A DNA stretch of 48,157 bases from Rhodoblastus sp964425315 (GTDB lineage Bacteria > Pseudomonadota > Alphaproteobacteria > Rhizobiales > Beijerinckiaceae), in contig CAYRNB010000015.1 of the NCBI GenBank assembly GCA_964425315.1, positions 1 to 48,157 on the forward strand, given 5' to 3'. Within the stretch, counting starts at the first letter, position 1, and the number at the start of each line of letters is the position of its first letter. A program made the position numbers and the translations under genes. This document shows positions 1 to 7,834 of this stretch, piece by piece. Below the pieces are notes generated by a model, which was not told the DNA's origin, did no database searches, and saw only the letters and a list, made by a program, of their open reading frames with translations.

Positions 1-140
1 GGGAGATGATCTGGCGCAAACGCTGCCGCCGCTTTCTGCGATTTGTTTGATCCCGACAATCTTCAACTTTCTTTCCTTGCCCCGAGCGCGTCAGCCGCAA
101 ACATTCGCTCAGTAAATTTGCGGGCGGCGCGGGGCGATCC

Positions 141-168
141 TTGAAACGCCGGGGCCGCCGCATAAATA
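141..168 (+). promoter_or_regulatory. candidate sigma70 promoter of the SPW gene
   Basis: TTGAAA at 141-146 and TAAATA at 163-168 are separated by 16 bases, and the region is locally AT-rich within GC-rich sequence. The site lies about 55 bases before the SPW-protein start, which is preceded by AAGGAGG. This rests on eye-matched hexamers only. Bases 1-140 hold no gene I can name; a frame open from the left edge ends with TGA at 49-51 and may be the tail of an upstream gene. Confidence 0.35.
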
Positions 169-222
169 AATATCGACAGAAGCGCCGGCGTGGCGCCGGT
201 CGCATGAAATAAGGAGGCGGCA

Positions 223-594
223 ATGGCAGGCCTCTTCGACTTCAAGGAAATGGGAACGCGCTTTCAGGACTTCGCCAACTTCATCCTTGGCGCGGCGCTC
301 TTCTTTGCGCCCTGGGCGCTCGGCTATGTCGATCACGCAACGGCGGCGCGAATCGCTTGGATCGGCGGCGGAATCATCGCCGTCATGTCGCTGGCCGCGA
401 TCTATAAATTCGCCGAATGGGAAGAGTGGGTCAATCTGGCGGTCGCCGTGGCGGTGATGGCCTCGCCTTACTTCTTCGGCTTCGGCGAAGTCATGAGCGC
501 GGTCATGGCGCATTACGTCATCGGCCTGCTGGTGGCGGCGCTCTCCGCTTGGGAATTGTGGTCCGTCCACCATCCCCGGCCGCGCATGATGTAA
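223..594 (+). CDS. SPW repeat membrane protein
   Basis: The 123-residue protein has two copies of the SPW-type module: a hydrophobic helix ending in an APWALGY-like motif near residues 20-38, and ASPYFFGF near residues 79-86. About four transmembrane helices are predicted by eye. SPW proteins are small inner-membrane proteins of unknown biochemical function, sometimes fused to vitamin K epoxide reductase or epimerase domains; this one stands alone. The ATG follows a strong AAGGAGG ribosome-binding site at a good distance, so the start is secure. It converges with proS, with only 25 bases between the stops. Family assignment is confident; function is unknown. Confidence 0.8.
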   Translation: MAGLFDFKEMGTRFQDFANFILGAALFFAPWALGYVDHATAARIAWIGGGIIAVMSLAAIYKFAEWEEWVNLAVAVAVMASPYFFGFGEVMSAVMAHYVIGLLVAALSAWELWSVHHPRPRMM

Positions 595-610
595 GGCTTT
601 ACGGCCAAGG

Positions 611-635
611 CGCCCGCGCTCAATAGGCGCGGGCG
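611..635. terminator. GC hairpin between convergent SPW gene and proS
   Basis: CGCCCGCGC at 611-619 and GCGCGGGCG at 627-635 form a perfect 9-bp stem with a 7-base loop. The proS stop codon lies in the loop. There is no T-run on either side, so it is not a textbook intrinsic terminator. It may still separate the two convergent transcripts or protect their 3' ends. Confidence 0.35.
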
Positions 636-2164
636 ACGAGAATATTCTCGACCGCCGGCCGGCCGGTGAAGACGCATCGGCCGGAGGGTGGTTTCTGGTC
701 TGCCGGCACATTGCGCAGGGTCAGCTTCAGCGCCTTGAGCCGCGCCTCGACCTCTTCCAATTCCGCGCCGGTCGGGCGGGCCCAGGGCACGCGCGCCCAG
801 CCCTTGAAGCCGGTTTTTTCGTCCTCTTCCGCCGCCGCCCCGAAATAGGCGGCGATCGCGTCGAAATCGGCGAAATCGGTGCGGATATTGGCGTCGAGCC
901 GAGCCTTGGCCTCGTCGAAAAGATTTTGCTGGATGTCCGCGAGAAGGCCGGCCGCTTCGTCCAGAAAAGTCTGGCGCGGCAAGGTCTGCGACAGGATCTT
1001 GTCGCCGTCGCGCAATTTGTCGCGGCGGATCATGGTGACCTGGTCGGACGCCATGTCGCGCGGGCCGACTTCGAGCAATATGGGCGCGCCGCGCCGCAGC
1101 CAGTCCCAGCGCTTGTTGGCGGAACGGATCGGCTTCTTGTCGAGATGGGCGCGTAAGGGGGCGCCGAAGGCGGCGAGGCCGTCCAGTTCGCCTTTCAGCT
1201 TTTCGCAATAGGCGAGAAGCTCCGCGTCTTCCGGCTTTTCCCGCAACATGGGCACGATGACGACCTGTTTCGGCGCGATGCGCGGCGGCAGGCGCAAGCC
1301 GTCGTCGTCGCCATGGGTCATGATGACCCCGCCGATGAGGCGCGTAGAGACGCCCCAGCTTGTCGTATGGCAATATTCGAGTTCGCCGGTCGCCGACTGG
1401 TAGCGGATATTCTGGGCGCGGGCGAAATTGGTTCCGAGATAATGCGAGGTGCCGGCCTGAAGCGCTTTGCCGTCCTGCATCATGGCCTCGATGGAATAGG
1501 TCGCGTCGGCGCCGGGAAAGCGCTCGTTCTCAGGCTTCTCCCCGACCACGACCGGCATGGCCAGAACGTCCTCCGCCAGTTCGCGATAGACGTCCAGCAT
1601 CTTCAGCGTTTCGCCGAGCGCGTCCTCCCCGTCGGCATGGGCCGTATGGCCCTCCTGCCATAGAAATTCCGTCGTGCGCAAAAACATGCGGGTGCGCATT
1701 TCCCAGCGCACCACATTGGCCCATTGATTGATGAGAATCGGCAGTTCGCGATAGGAGGAGATCCAGCGCCGGAAGGCGTCGCCGATAATGGTTTCCGACG
1801 TCGGGCGCACCACCAGCGGCTCTTCGAGTTCGGAAGTGGGATCGACCGCCAGCTTGCCGTCCACGGCTTTCAGCCGGTGATGGGTGACGACCGCCATTTC
1901 CTTGGCGAAACCCTCGACATGGCTCGCCTCCTGAGCGATGAAACTCATGGGGATGAAGAGCGGGAAATAGCAGTTTTCGTGGCCGGTCTCTTTGATGCGC
2001 GCGTCGAGCGCGGCCTGGATCAGCTCCCAGATTCCCCAGCCCCAAGGCTTGACGATCATGCAGCCGCGCACCGGCGAGGTTTCGGCGAGATCGGCGGAAT
2101 CGACCACGGCCTGATACCATTCGGGGAAATTGTCTTCGCGGGTGACGGGCAGGGCGCGCTTCAT
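620..2164 (-). CDS. proS: prolyl-tRNA synthetase, archaeal/eukaryotic-like type
   Basis: This class II synthetase charges tRNA-Pro with proline. The protein of about 514 residues has a class II catalytic core with the motif 2 region around FLWQEGHTAH, the motif 3 glycine-rich segment, an anticodon-binding domain (PKQVVIVPML onwards), and the extra C-terminal domain ending in a terminal tyrosine (VARAY). That extra domain and terminal Tyr are hallmarks of the archaeal/eukaryotic-type ProRS. Most alphaproteobacteria are expected to carry a shorter bacterial type of about 440 residues. I chose the ATG at 2164; an in-frame TTG three codons upstream is the alternative. No strong ribosome-binding site is visible. 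The gene stands alone and is convergent with the SPW gene. Confidence 0.93.
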   Translation of the reverse strand: MKRALPVTREDNFPEWYQAVVDSADLAETSPVRGCMIVKPWGWGIWELIQAALDARIKETGHENCYFPLFIPMSFIAQEASHVEGFAKEMAVVTHHRLKAVDGKLAVDPTSELEEPLVVRPTSETIIGDAFRRWISSYRELPILINQWANVVRWEMRTRMFLRTTEFLWQEGHTAHADGEDALGETLKMLDVYRELAEDVLAMPVVVGEKPENERFPGADATYSIEAMMQDGKALQAGTSHYLGTNFARAQNIRYQSATGELEYCHTTSWGVSTRLIGGVIMTHGDDDGLRLPPRIAPKQVVIVPMLREKPEDAELLAYCEKLKGELDGLAAFGAPLRAHLDKKPIRSANKRWDWLRRGAPILLEVGPRDMASDQVTMIRRDKLRDGDKILSQTLPRQTFLDEAAGLLADIQQNLFDEAKARLDANIRTDFADFDAIAAYFGAAAEEDEKTGFKGWARVPWARPTGAELEEVEARLKALKLTLRNVPADQKPPSGRCVFTGRPAVENILVARAY

Positions 2165-2688
2165 CGTGTCCAAAGCCGATTTGAGGGATGCGAGGCGAGG
2201 CGAGGTAAGGCGCCAGTACTGGACCGAAATCGCTCGTTTTGCAACGCTTGCAAGCCTGGCCGGCGCAATATTCGGCGGCGCGTCCGGCGTGCCCCCTCAC
2301 GAGGCTATCCGCTTCCTGGCTGTCGCCTAACGCCTATTTTTTGAGCAAAAAGCATCGCCGCGTCTTCGTCAACGCGATGAACCGCGGCTTGGATCCCGTC
2401 ACGAACAGCCGGGACCTGGATGTGCGAGATTTGAAAATCGTCGCCGAATGCAACATGGCGAGAGGGCGAAAGCCTGCGTCGAATTTCACGGCGGCGGTGA
2501 AAAAACAAGCCGATAGCGCCTGATTCACTGGCGCGCCAAGGCGCCGGCCGGCGTCTCGGGAGCATTATCATGCGCGACTGACCTCGCTGCGGCGGGGAGC
2601 GCCGAGGGGCAGGCAAAGTCGATCGCGGCCAACCCATCATCCGAAGCGAAATTCGCTCCGGCTAACTGATTTTCGGCCCGATCTTCGT
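2165..2688. other. intergenic region without a supported gene
   Basis: This is about 520 bases between proS and a small cysteine-rich gene. A plus-strand open frame starts at TTG 2341 (or ATG 2377) and ends at 2523. It would encode up to 60 hydrophilic residues, including MNRGLDPVTNSRDLDVRDLK, with no ribosome-binding site and no family I recognise. A 64-residue minus frame overlaps it. The proS promoter must lie in the left part. Neither small frame is firm enough to call as a gene. Confidence 0.4.
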
Positions 2689-2880
2689 TCAGCGGCGTCC
2701 CTTCGGGACGACGGCCTGCGCCGTGACCGGCTTGCACCAGCGTAATTCGCGCGTTTCGGCGATGATCGCGCCGGGGCGCAGGGCCTCGGGCGGCATATCG
2801 CCCTTGACGCCGCTTTCCTGGCACCAGGCAAAGTGGATCCGTGTCGGCAAACCACAATATTCGCAACGACTCATCATCAT
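2689..2880 (-). CDS. small cysteine-containing hypothetical protein
   Basis: About 63 residues begin with three ATG codons in a row (2872-2880), preceded by a GAGGG ribosome-binding site about 8 bases away. The N-terminus has CEYC (a CxxC pair), followed by a Cys in FAWCQESG and another in RWCKP, a pattern suggesting a small metal-binding knuckle. I do not recognise the family. A longer in-frame extension to 2964 exists, but its sequence does not look like part of the conserved unit. It stands alone on the minus strand, divergent from the DUF1772 gene. Coding is supported by the start context and the ordered cysteines, not by homology. Confidence 0.5.
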   Translation of the reverse strand: MMMSRCEYCGLPTRIHFAWCQESGVKGDMPPEALRPGAIIAETRELRWCKPVTAQAVVPKGRR

Positions 2881-3113
2881 AGAACAACCCTCGCTGCACG
2901 TGTTGGGCGCGCTGGCCGAGCTGTCGCCAGCCCCTTTGACCAGCGGATTTACAAGTCGTAACAAGCAGAGATCATGCCAGACGAGAGGTTGCTGTATGGT
3001 TAACGCCGGTTTGCGGCCGGCGAAGAAAGCGCGGCGCCAAGCTCTTTTCGTTCGCAGCCAAACAGGTTATGAGGCTTTTCGCGCGTTTCGCGTTGGCAAG
3101 ATAAAGGCTTTCC

Positions 3114-3545
3114 ATGCTTCCAGGTCTGTTCGCTTTGATTTTCGCCTCGGCTTTCGCCGGCGCCGCGCTCTACGCCAATTTCGTCGAGCAGCCGGCGCGC
3201 CTCGCCCTCGACGATTCGTCGATGATGCGCGAATGGGCGCCGAGCGACCGCCGCGGCTTCGCCCTGCAGGCCGGCCTTGCCCTTCTCGCCGCCATCGCCG
3301 GCCTCGCCTCCTATGGCGAGACCGGCGACATACGCTGGCTGATCGGCGCCCTGATCGCTCTCGCCAGCTGGCCCTATACTTTTTTCATCATTGTGCCGCT
3401 CAATAACCGCCTACTCGCCGAAGCCTCGGCGCCGCAAGCCGACGCGCGCGTCATCGTGCGCGATTGGGGCAAGCTCGAATGGGGCCTGTTCGTCCTCGCT
3501 CTTTTTTCGGCCGGCGTTTTCGCCTGGACGCTCGCGCTAACATAA
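3114..3545 (+). CDS. DUF1772 family membrane protein
   Basis: This 143-residue membrane protein has about four hydrophobic helices: residues 1-22, 48-66, 75-95 and 120-141. The motif IVPLNNRLL and the downstream R-x-W-x-K-x-E-W segment match the DUF1772 / anthrone-oxygenase-like family, whose bacterial members have no settled function. An AAAGG ribosome-binding site precedes the ATG by 7 bases. It sits 65 bases before the alcohol dehydrogenase and may be cotranscribed with it, though a hairpin lies between them. Confidence 0.72.
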   Translation: MLPGLFALIFASAFAGAALYANFVEQPARLALDDSSMMREWAPSDRRGFALQAGLALLAAIAGLASYGETGDIRWLIGALIALASWPYTFFIIVPLNNRLLAEASAPQADARVIVRDWGKLEWGLFVLALFSAGVFAWTLALT

Positions 3546-3585
3546 GCAATGGACGAATTTGACAGCCTCCTCCCCCCGGCCGAAA

Positions 3586-3605
3586 CTGCCTCCGATGGGA
3601 GGCAG
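3586..3605 (+). promoter_or_regulatory. hairpin sequestering the alcohol dehydrogenase ribosome-binding site
   Basis: CTGCCTCC at 3586-3593 pairs perfectly with GGAGGCAG at 3598-3605 around a 4-base loop (GATG). The GGAGG inside the right arm is the ribosome-binding site of the gene starting at 3611. If formed in mRNA, the stem would hide that site. There is no T-run, so termination is the less likely reading. Confidence 0.45.
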
Positions 3606-3610
3606 GGCTT

Positions 3611-4606
3611 ATGCACGCAATGGTTCTCAATCGGATCGGCGCGCCACTGGTATGGAGCGAACGGCCCGATCCCCTGCCCGGCCCCGGTGAAATTCGCCTA
3701 AAAATTTCCGCCTGCGGCGTATGCCGCACCGATCTGCATGTGGTGGACGGCGAATTGCCGAACCCGCGCCTTCCCATCATTCCCGGCCATGAAATCGTCG
3801 GGCGGATCGACCGCATCGGCGCCGGCGTCGGCGGCCTCGAGCCTGGCGAGCGGGTTGGCGTTCCCTGGCTCGGCCACACCTGCCAGACGTGTTCCTATTG
3901 CGTCTCCGGCCATGAAAATCTCTGCGACGCTCCGCAATTCACCGGTTTTTCCCGCGACGGCGGCTATGCCGACATGGTCGTCGCCGACGCGCGTTTCGCC
4001 TTTCCGCTCGGCGAGGAAGGCGAGGACGCTTCCCTCGCGCCTTTGCTCTGCGCCGGCCTGATCGGCTGGCGCGCCTTCAAGATCGCCGGACGCAGCGCCG
4101 GCCGCATCGAAAAGCTCGGTCTCTATGGATTCGGCGCCGCCGCCCATATTCTCGCCCAGGTCGCGGTCAGCCAGGGCCATGAGGTTTACGCCTTCACGCG
4201 GCCGGGCGACGCGGCGAGCCAGAATTTCGCGCGCGAACTCGGCGCCGCCTGGGCCGGCGGCTCGGACGAGGCGCCGCCGGAAAAACTCGACGCGGCCATC
4301 ATTTTCGCGCCGGTGGGCGCGCTGGTTCCCACCGCGCTGGAATCTTTGCGCAAGGGCGGCGCGGCGGTCTGCGCCGGCATCCATATGAGCGACATCCCGA
4401 GCTTTCCCTATGCGCTCCTGTGGGAGGAGCGGCAGATCGTCTCCGTCGCCAATCTCACCCGGCGCGACGGGCTGGAATTTTTACGCCTCGCGCCGCAACT
4501 CGGCGTGAAGACGACGATAAGCAAATACCCGCTCAGCCAGGCCAATGAGGCTTTGGCCGATCTGCGCGCCGGGAAATTCGACGGCGCGGCGGTGCTGATC
4601 CCTTGA
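3611..4606 (+). CDS. zinc-dependent alcohol dehydrogenase (MDR family)
   Basis: This cytosolic medium-chain dehydrogenase/reductase of 331 residues oxidises an alcohol, or reduces the aldehyde, with NAD(P). The catalytic zinc site shows as Cys38-x-Thr40 in CGVCRTDLH and His60-Glu61 in PGHE. The structural zinc site has Cys91, Cys94, Cys97 and Cys105. The nucleotide-binding turn reads LYGFGAAAH, the GxGxxG variant typical of one bacterial ADH subgroup. The GGGAGG ribosome-binding site lies in a hairpin stem. The next gene, a PPK2 kinase, starts 8 bases after the stop, so the two are probably cotranscribed. The natural substrate cannot be told from sequence. Confidence 0.88.
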   Translation: MHAMVLNRIGAPLVWSERPDPLPGPGEIRLKISACGVCRTDLHVVDGELPNPRLPIIPGHEIVGRIDRIGAGVGGLEPGERVGVPWLGHTCQTCSYCVSGHENLCDAPQFTGFSRDGGYADMVVADARFAFPLGEEGEDASLAPLLCAGLIGWRAFKIAGRSAGRIEKLGLYGFGAAAHILAQVAVSQGHEVYAFTRPGDAASQNFARELGAAWAGGSDEAPPEKLDAAIIFAPVGALVPTALESLRKGGAAVCAGIHMSDIPSFPYALLWEERQIVSVANLTRRDGLEFLRLAPQLGVKTTISKYPLSQANEALADLRAGKFDGAAVLIP

Positions 4607-4614
4607 GGGCAAAA

Positions 4615-5496
4615 ATGAGCAAACGCAAATCGCCGATCGAAACGAAAAAATTCCGCGTCAAGGAAGACGAGAAGGTCAATCTCGACAAATGGCCGACCCT
4701 GGTCGATCCGCTCTATCGATCCAAGGAAGACTATCACGATATGCTCGCCGATCATGTCGCGCGGTTGAGCGACATGCAGCGCAAGCTCTATGCCGCCAAC
4801 CGCCATGCCCTTCTCATGATCTTCCAGGCCATGGACGCGGCGGGCAAGGACGGCGCCATCGGCCATGTCATGTCGGGGGTCAATCCGCAGGGCTGCCAGG
4901 TAACGAGCTTCAAACATCCAAGCGGCGCGGAACTGGAGCACGATTTCCTCTGGCGCGCCACCCGCGCCCTGCCGGAACGCGGCCGCATCGGCATTTTCAA
5001 CCGCTCCTATTACGAGGACGTGCTGATCGTGCGCGTCCATCCCGAATTATTGCAGGGCGAAGGGCTGTCGCCCGGCGACAAGCCGAAGAAATTCTGGAAG
5101 GAGCGCTATCGTTCGATCCGCGGACTCGAGCGCCACCTCACCGCCAACAATATCCATGTGCTGAAATTCTTCCTCCATCTTTCCAAGGAGGAGCAGCGCA
5201 AGAGATTCCTCGCTCGCATCGACGAGCCGGAGAAGAACTGGAAGTTTTCCCGAGCCGACATCGAGGAGCGCGGTTTTTGGGACGATTACATGAAGGCCTA
5301 TGAAATCTGCCTGTCGGAGACCAGCACGGACGCTTCGCCCTGGTTCGTCGTGCCGGCCGACGACAAATTGACCGCGCGGCTGATCGTGTCGCTGGCCATT
5401 CTGGAAAAAATGGAATCGCTCAAACTCGCCTATCCGATGGTGAGCGACGAGCGCCGCGCCGAATTGCAGTCGATACGGGAGAAGCTCGCGCCGTGA
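4615..5496 (+). CDS. PPK2-family polyphosphate kinase
   Basis: Enzymes of this family move phosphate between polyphosphate and nucleotides, usually making NDP or NTP from NMP or NDP, in the cytosol. The protein is 293 residues. Walker A is MDAAGKDG at about residues 73-80, and the Walker B/lid region is IFNRSYYEDVLIVRV at about 127-141, both diagnostic of PPK2. Length fits a single-domain PPK2. Whether it is class I, II or III cannot be settled by eye. I chose ATG 4615 because GAGGG lies just before it; a TTG at 4603 is the alternative. It lies directly behind the alcohol dehydrogenase and converges with the transglutaminase gene, with only 3 bases between the stops. Confidence 0.9.
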   Translation: MSKRKSPIETKKFRVKEDEKVNLDKWPTLVDPLYRSKEDYHDMLADHVARLSDMQRKLYAANRHALLMIFQAMDAAGKDGAIGHVMSGVNPQGCQVTSFKHPSGAELEHDFLWRATRALPERGRIGIFNRSYYEDVLIVRVHPELLQGEGLSPGDKPKKFWKERYRSIRGLERHLTANNIHVLKFFLHLSKEEQRKRFLARIDEPEKNWKFSRADIEERGFWDDYMKAYEICLSETSTDASPWFVVPADDKLTARLIVSLAILEKMESLKLAYPMVSDERRAELQSIREKLAP

Positions 5497-5499
5497 AAG

Positions 5500-6309
5500 T
5501 CAATCCGGCAGTTCATCGACCCAGACCTTGAAGCGGCGCAGAACGTGGGGGCCGAAGGAATGGACCAGCGGCACATCCGCTGCGTCGCGACCTCGCGCCA
5601 TGAGAATGCGACCGATGCGCGGCGCATTGTTGCGCGGATCAAAGGCCCACCATCGACCGCCGAGAAATGCTTCCATCCAGGCGCAGAAATCCTGGGCCTC
5701 GTAAGGCGGCGGCAGGCCGACATCGCTGATGTAGCCGGTGCAATAGCGGGCCGGAATATTCATGCAGCGCGCGAAGGCGATGGCGAGATGGGCGAAGTCG
5801 CGGCAGACTCCGACGCCGCTGAAATAGGCCTGCGAGGCGGTGCGCCTCGGATCGCAGTTCATATAATCGAAGCGCAGGTGGTTATGCACGAAATCGCAGA
5901 TCGCCTGCATGCGGCCCCAGCCGCCCGGGACGCGTTCGAACAACCGCCACGCCTCTTCCGACAGGAGGTCGGTTTCGCAGTAGCGGCTGCCAAGCAAGAA
6001 CTGGATCGTGTCGTCGGGCAGATCCTGGATCGGGTGCTGGACCGCATCGGAGGCCACGGGATCGAAGGCGCCGGAATCGTGAATGACGGCGTCGGCGTGA
6101 AAGCGGATTTCGCCGGCCGGCGCGACCAGGCGAAAGCAGAAATTGCCGAAGCTGTCGTGATAGGTCGTCATCGGAACCCGCGGCTCGACCTGCAGGAAAT
6201 CCGGCGTCTCGAGCTGTCCGGCGCGGGAGTGGTGGACATTCAGCATGCCGATCATCGGCGTCGGCTTGGGCGTCTCATAGGACATGTCGTAGCCAAACCG
6301 GATGCGCAT
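5500..6309 (-). CDS. transglutaminase-like superfamily protein
   Basis: This 269-residue protein has an N-terminal beta-rich region (MRIRFGYD...) followed by a transglutaminase-like core. The core cysteine lies in GVCRDFAHLAIAF and the aspartate in WAFDPRNN. The position that is usually the catalytic histidine (DFHAW in many relatives) reads DFCAW here, so the Cys-His-Asp triad is incomplete. I recall related alphaproteobacterial proteins with Ala or Ser at this position, so this may be a subfamily trait. Such proteins may act as proteases, ligases or binding proteins; function is not known. ATG 6309 has CAGGA about 7 bases upstream; a longer frame to 6573 lacks family-like sequence. Confidence 0.82.
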   Translation of the reverse strand: MRIRFGYDMSYETPKPTPMIGMLNVHHSRAGQLETPDFLQVEPRVPMTTYHDSFGNFCFRLVAPAGEIRFHADAVIHDSGAFDPVASDAVQHPIQDLPDDTIQFLLGSRYCETDLLSEEAWRLFERVPGGWGRMQAICDFVHNHLRFDYMNCDPRRTASQAYFSGVGVCRDFAHLAIAFARCMNIPARYCTGYISDVGLPPPYEAQDFCAWMEAFLGGRWWAFDPRNNAPRIGRILMARGRDAADVPLVHSFGPHVLRRFKVWVDELPD

Positions 6310-6613
6310 GCAAAATCCTGACAATTGTCGGCGACGGGTCGGCCACACGGAAACCGCCCCCGCGACGACAGCGGAGACAGAATTGAAATTCTCAGACTTT
6401 TTGAATTCGGCTGCAATGCAAAAAGGGTTTTGATGGCGCCCCAATAGCAGGCGCCTGAATTGTTTGGCGCCGCGTAGCCAGACCGTGGCTTGCCGCCCGC
6501 CGCCGCGGGAAAGTTGTCGCAACGCTTTCCGGCAAATCAGGCTTCGGATCGGACCGCGCCGGCCGCAGGCCATTCAGTCAGGCGCCGGCCAAGTGGGCGA
6601 CGATCGGATCGGC
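6310..6613. other. intergenic region upstream of the transglutaminase gene
   Basis: This 304-base stretch holds no gene. It must carry the promoter of the transglutaminase gene (minus strand). An AT-rich segment at 6375-6430 stands out, including the 14-bp palindrome AGAATT-GA-AATTCT at 6379-6392, which could be an operator. Similar GAATT arms occur in a second palindrome at 7164-7181, before the cytochrome gene. Confidence 0.35.
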
Positions 6614-7135
6614 TCAATTCTTGATCTTCTTCCACGCGGCGTCCGCGTCGGGCGGCAGCTTGTCCATGTGTTTCAGGAACAGCGCGAGGGTCCATATCTG
6701 CTTATCGGTCAGCTTGCTCTTCCACGACGGCATGGCGGTCCAGCGAATGCCATGCTTGATCTTCCAGAAGGAATACCCTTCAGGATCATCCTCGACGCCA
6801 TCGGTGGCCAATTGCGGCGGGCGCGGATAAAGGCCTTTGGCGACGGAGGTCGCCGAGTCTTCCCCTGCCGCGTCGCCGTGGCAGAAAGCGCAGTGCTGTC
6901 CATAAAGCTTTATGCCGGCGATCAGGTTCGCGTCCGTCAGCGCCACGGGATTAGGCCCTTTGGGCGCCTCGCGTTGCAGGGTCGCGTCCAGCGACGTTCC
7001 CGCCACCCATGTTTCAAGCGCGCCGGGAGAAGAATCGGCGTTGGCGGGAATTAAGCCGCTTCGCAATGCCAGGTAACCGCCGAGAACAGCCGCCGCGCAA
7101 GTGATTAAGACGCCGAAAACGAATGCCTTGAACAT
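6614..7135 (-). CDS. membrane-anchored c-type cytochrome
   Basis: This 173-residue mono-heme cytochrome c has an N-terminal hydrophobic helix (residues 3-22) that serves as signal or anchor, placing the domain in the periplasm. The heme motif CAFCH is at residues 82-86, and the probable sixth ligand Met135 lies in TAMPSW, as in class I cytochromes. It probably carries electrons, but no partner oxidase or dehydrogenase is adjacent, so its donor and acceptor are unknown. It has no clear operon partner: 183 bases separate its start from the lipoprotein gene upstream. An 18-bp palindrome lies 28 bases before the start. Confidence 0.88.
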   Translation of the reverse strand: MFKAFVFGVLITCAAAVLGGYLALRSGLIPANADSSPGALETWVAGTSLDATLQREAPKGPNPVALTDANLIAGIKLYGQHCAFCHGDAAGEDSATSVAKGLYPRPPQLATDGVEDDPEGYSFWKIKHGIRWTAMPSWKSKLTDKQIWTLALFLKHMDKLPPDADAAWKKIKN

Positions 7136-7163
7136 GCCAAGCCCCTCGTACGCCCGGGAAATG

Positions 7164-7181
7164 GAATTGATATTTCAATTC
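7164..7181. promoter_or_regulatory. 18-bp inverted repeat before the cytochrome gene
   Basis: GAATTGA at 7164-7170 and TCAATTC at 7175-7181 form a perfect inverted repeat around TATT. It lies 28 bases upstream of the cytochrome c start on the minus strand, in an AT-rich island. The position fits an operator overlapping a promoter. No specific regulator can be named. Confidence 0.4.
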
Positions 7182-7319
7182 AATGGGTTTTCGTCCCCAA
7201 CAACACGCCCTTTATCGCTCAATTTCGGCGAAATTGCAGGCGACCGGCGAATGGCCGCCGCCTCCAGTGCGCGTCCGGCGCAAGATGACCGGCGCGCGCC
7301 TTTTTTGCGCGGCGCCTGC

Positions 7320-7691
7320 TCAGCCCTTGAGCGTCCAGCCGCCGCCGCTGCGGCAGGCGGAGCCCGTCCCGACTTTCGGGCGGCCGTTGATGTAGACGGT
7401 ATGGGTGATGTTGCGGCAGCCGTCGTTGAGCGGCCCCGGCGCGACATAGCCGTAAGCGCCGTCGTCGCCGCGCCAGGTCTTGCGGTCGCCGGAATTCAGG
7501 GCCGTGGCTTCCGCCTTATTGGCCGCCTGTTTGTCGAAAGCGTCGAGACTCGCGCCGAGCGCGCCGCTCGCCAGACCGAAATAGGGCGCCGAAACGGCGG
7601 CCGCCGCCGGCGCTTGGTTGGGCGCCGAGGCGCAACCGGCGAGAGAGACGAGAGCGATGCAAGCGAAACCGGCGCGCGCCAAGGACACCAC
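7320..7691 (-). CDS. surface-antigen-like lipoprotein
   Basis: This 123-residue secreted lipoprotein begins at GTG 7691, chosen because GGAGG lies exactly 7 bases upstream and the product then starts with a signal peptide. The lipobox LAGC directs lipid attachment. The C-terminal half (GYVAPGP, CRNITHTVYINGRP, GSACRSGGGW) matches the RT0821/Lpp0805 (17 kDa antigen-like) surface protein family of alphaproteobacteria. It is expected in the envelope; its function is not established. A longer frame to 7838 adds Arg-rich sequence before the signal peptide and is unlikely. It lies downstream of the histidine kinase operon on the same strand. Confidence 0.75.
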   Translation of the reverse strand: MVSLARAGFACIALVSLAGCASAPNQAPAAAAVSAPYFGLASGALGASLDAFDKQAANKAEATALNSGDRKTWRGDDGAYGYVAPGPLNDGCRNITHTVYINGRPKVGTGSACRSGGGWTLKG

Positions 7692-7834
7692 GGCAAAACC
7701 TCCAAAGAAATCAATTTTGGCCGCGCTTTCCGCGACGCGGCCGGATAGTAGCCGCCGACGTCGCGGCGCGAAAGGCCGCGACGCATTTTGCGCGCCGCTG
7801 TCGCGTTTTTGCCACGCCTCTTTGGGATCAGATT

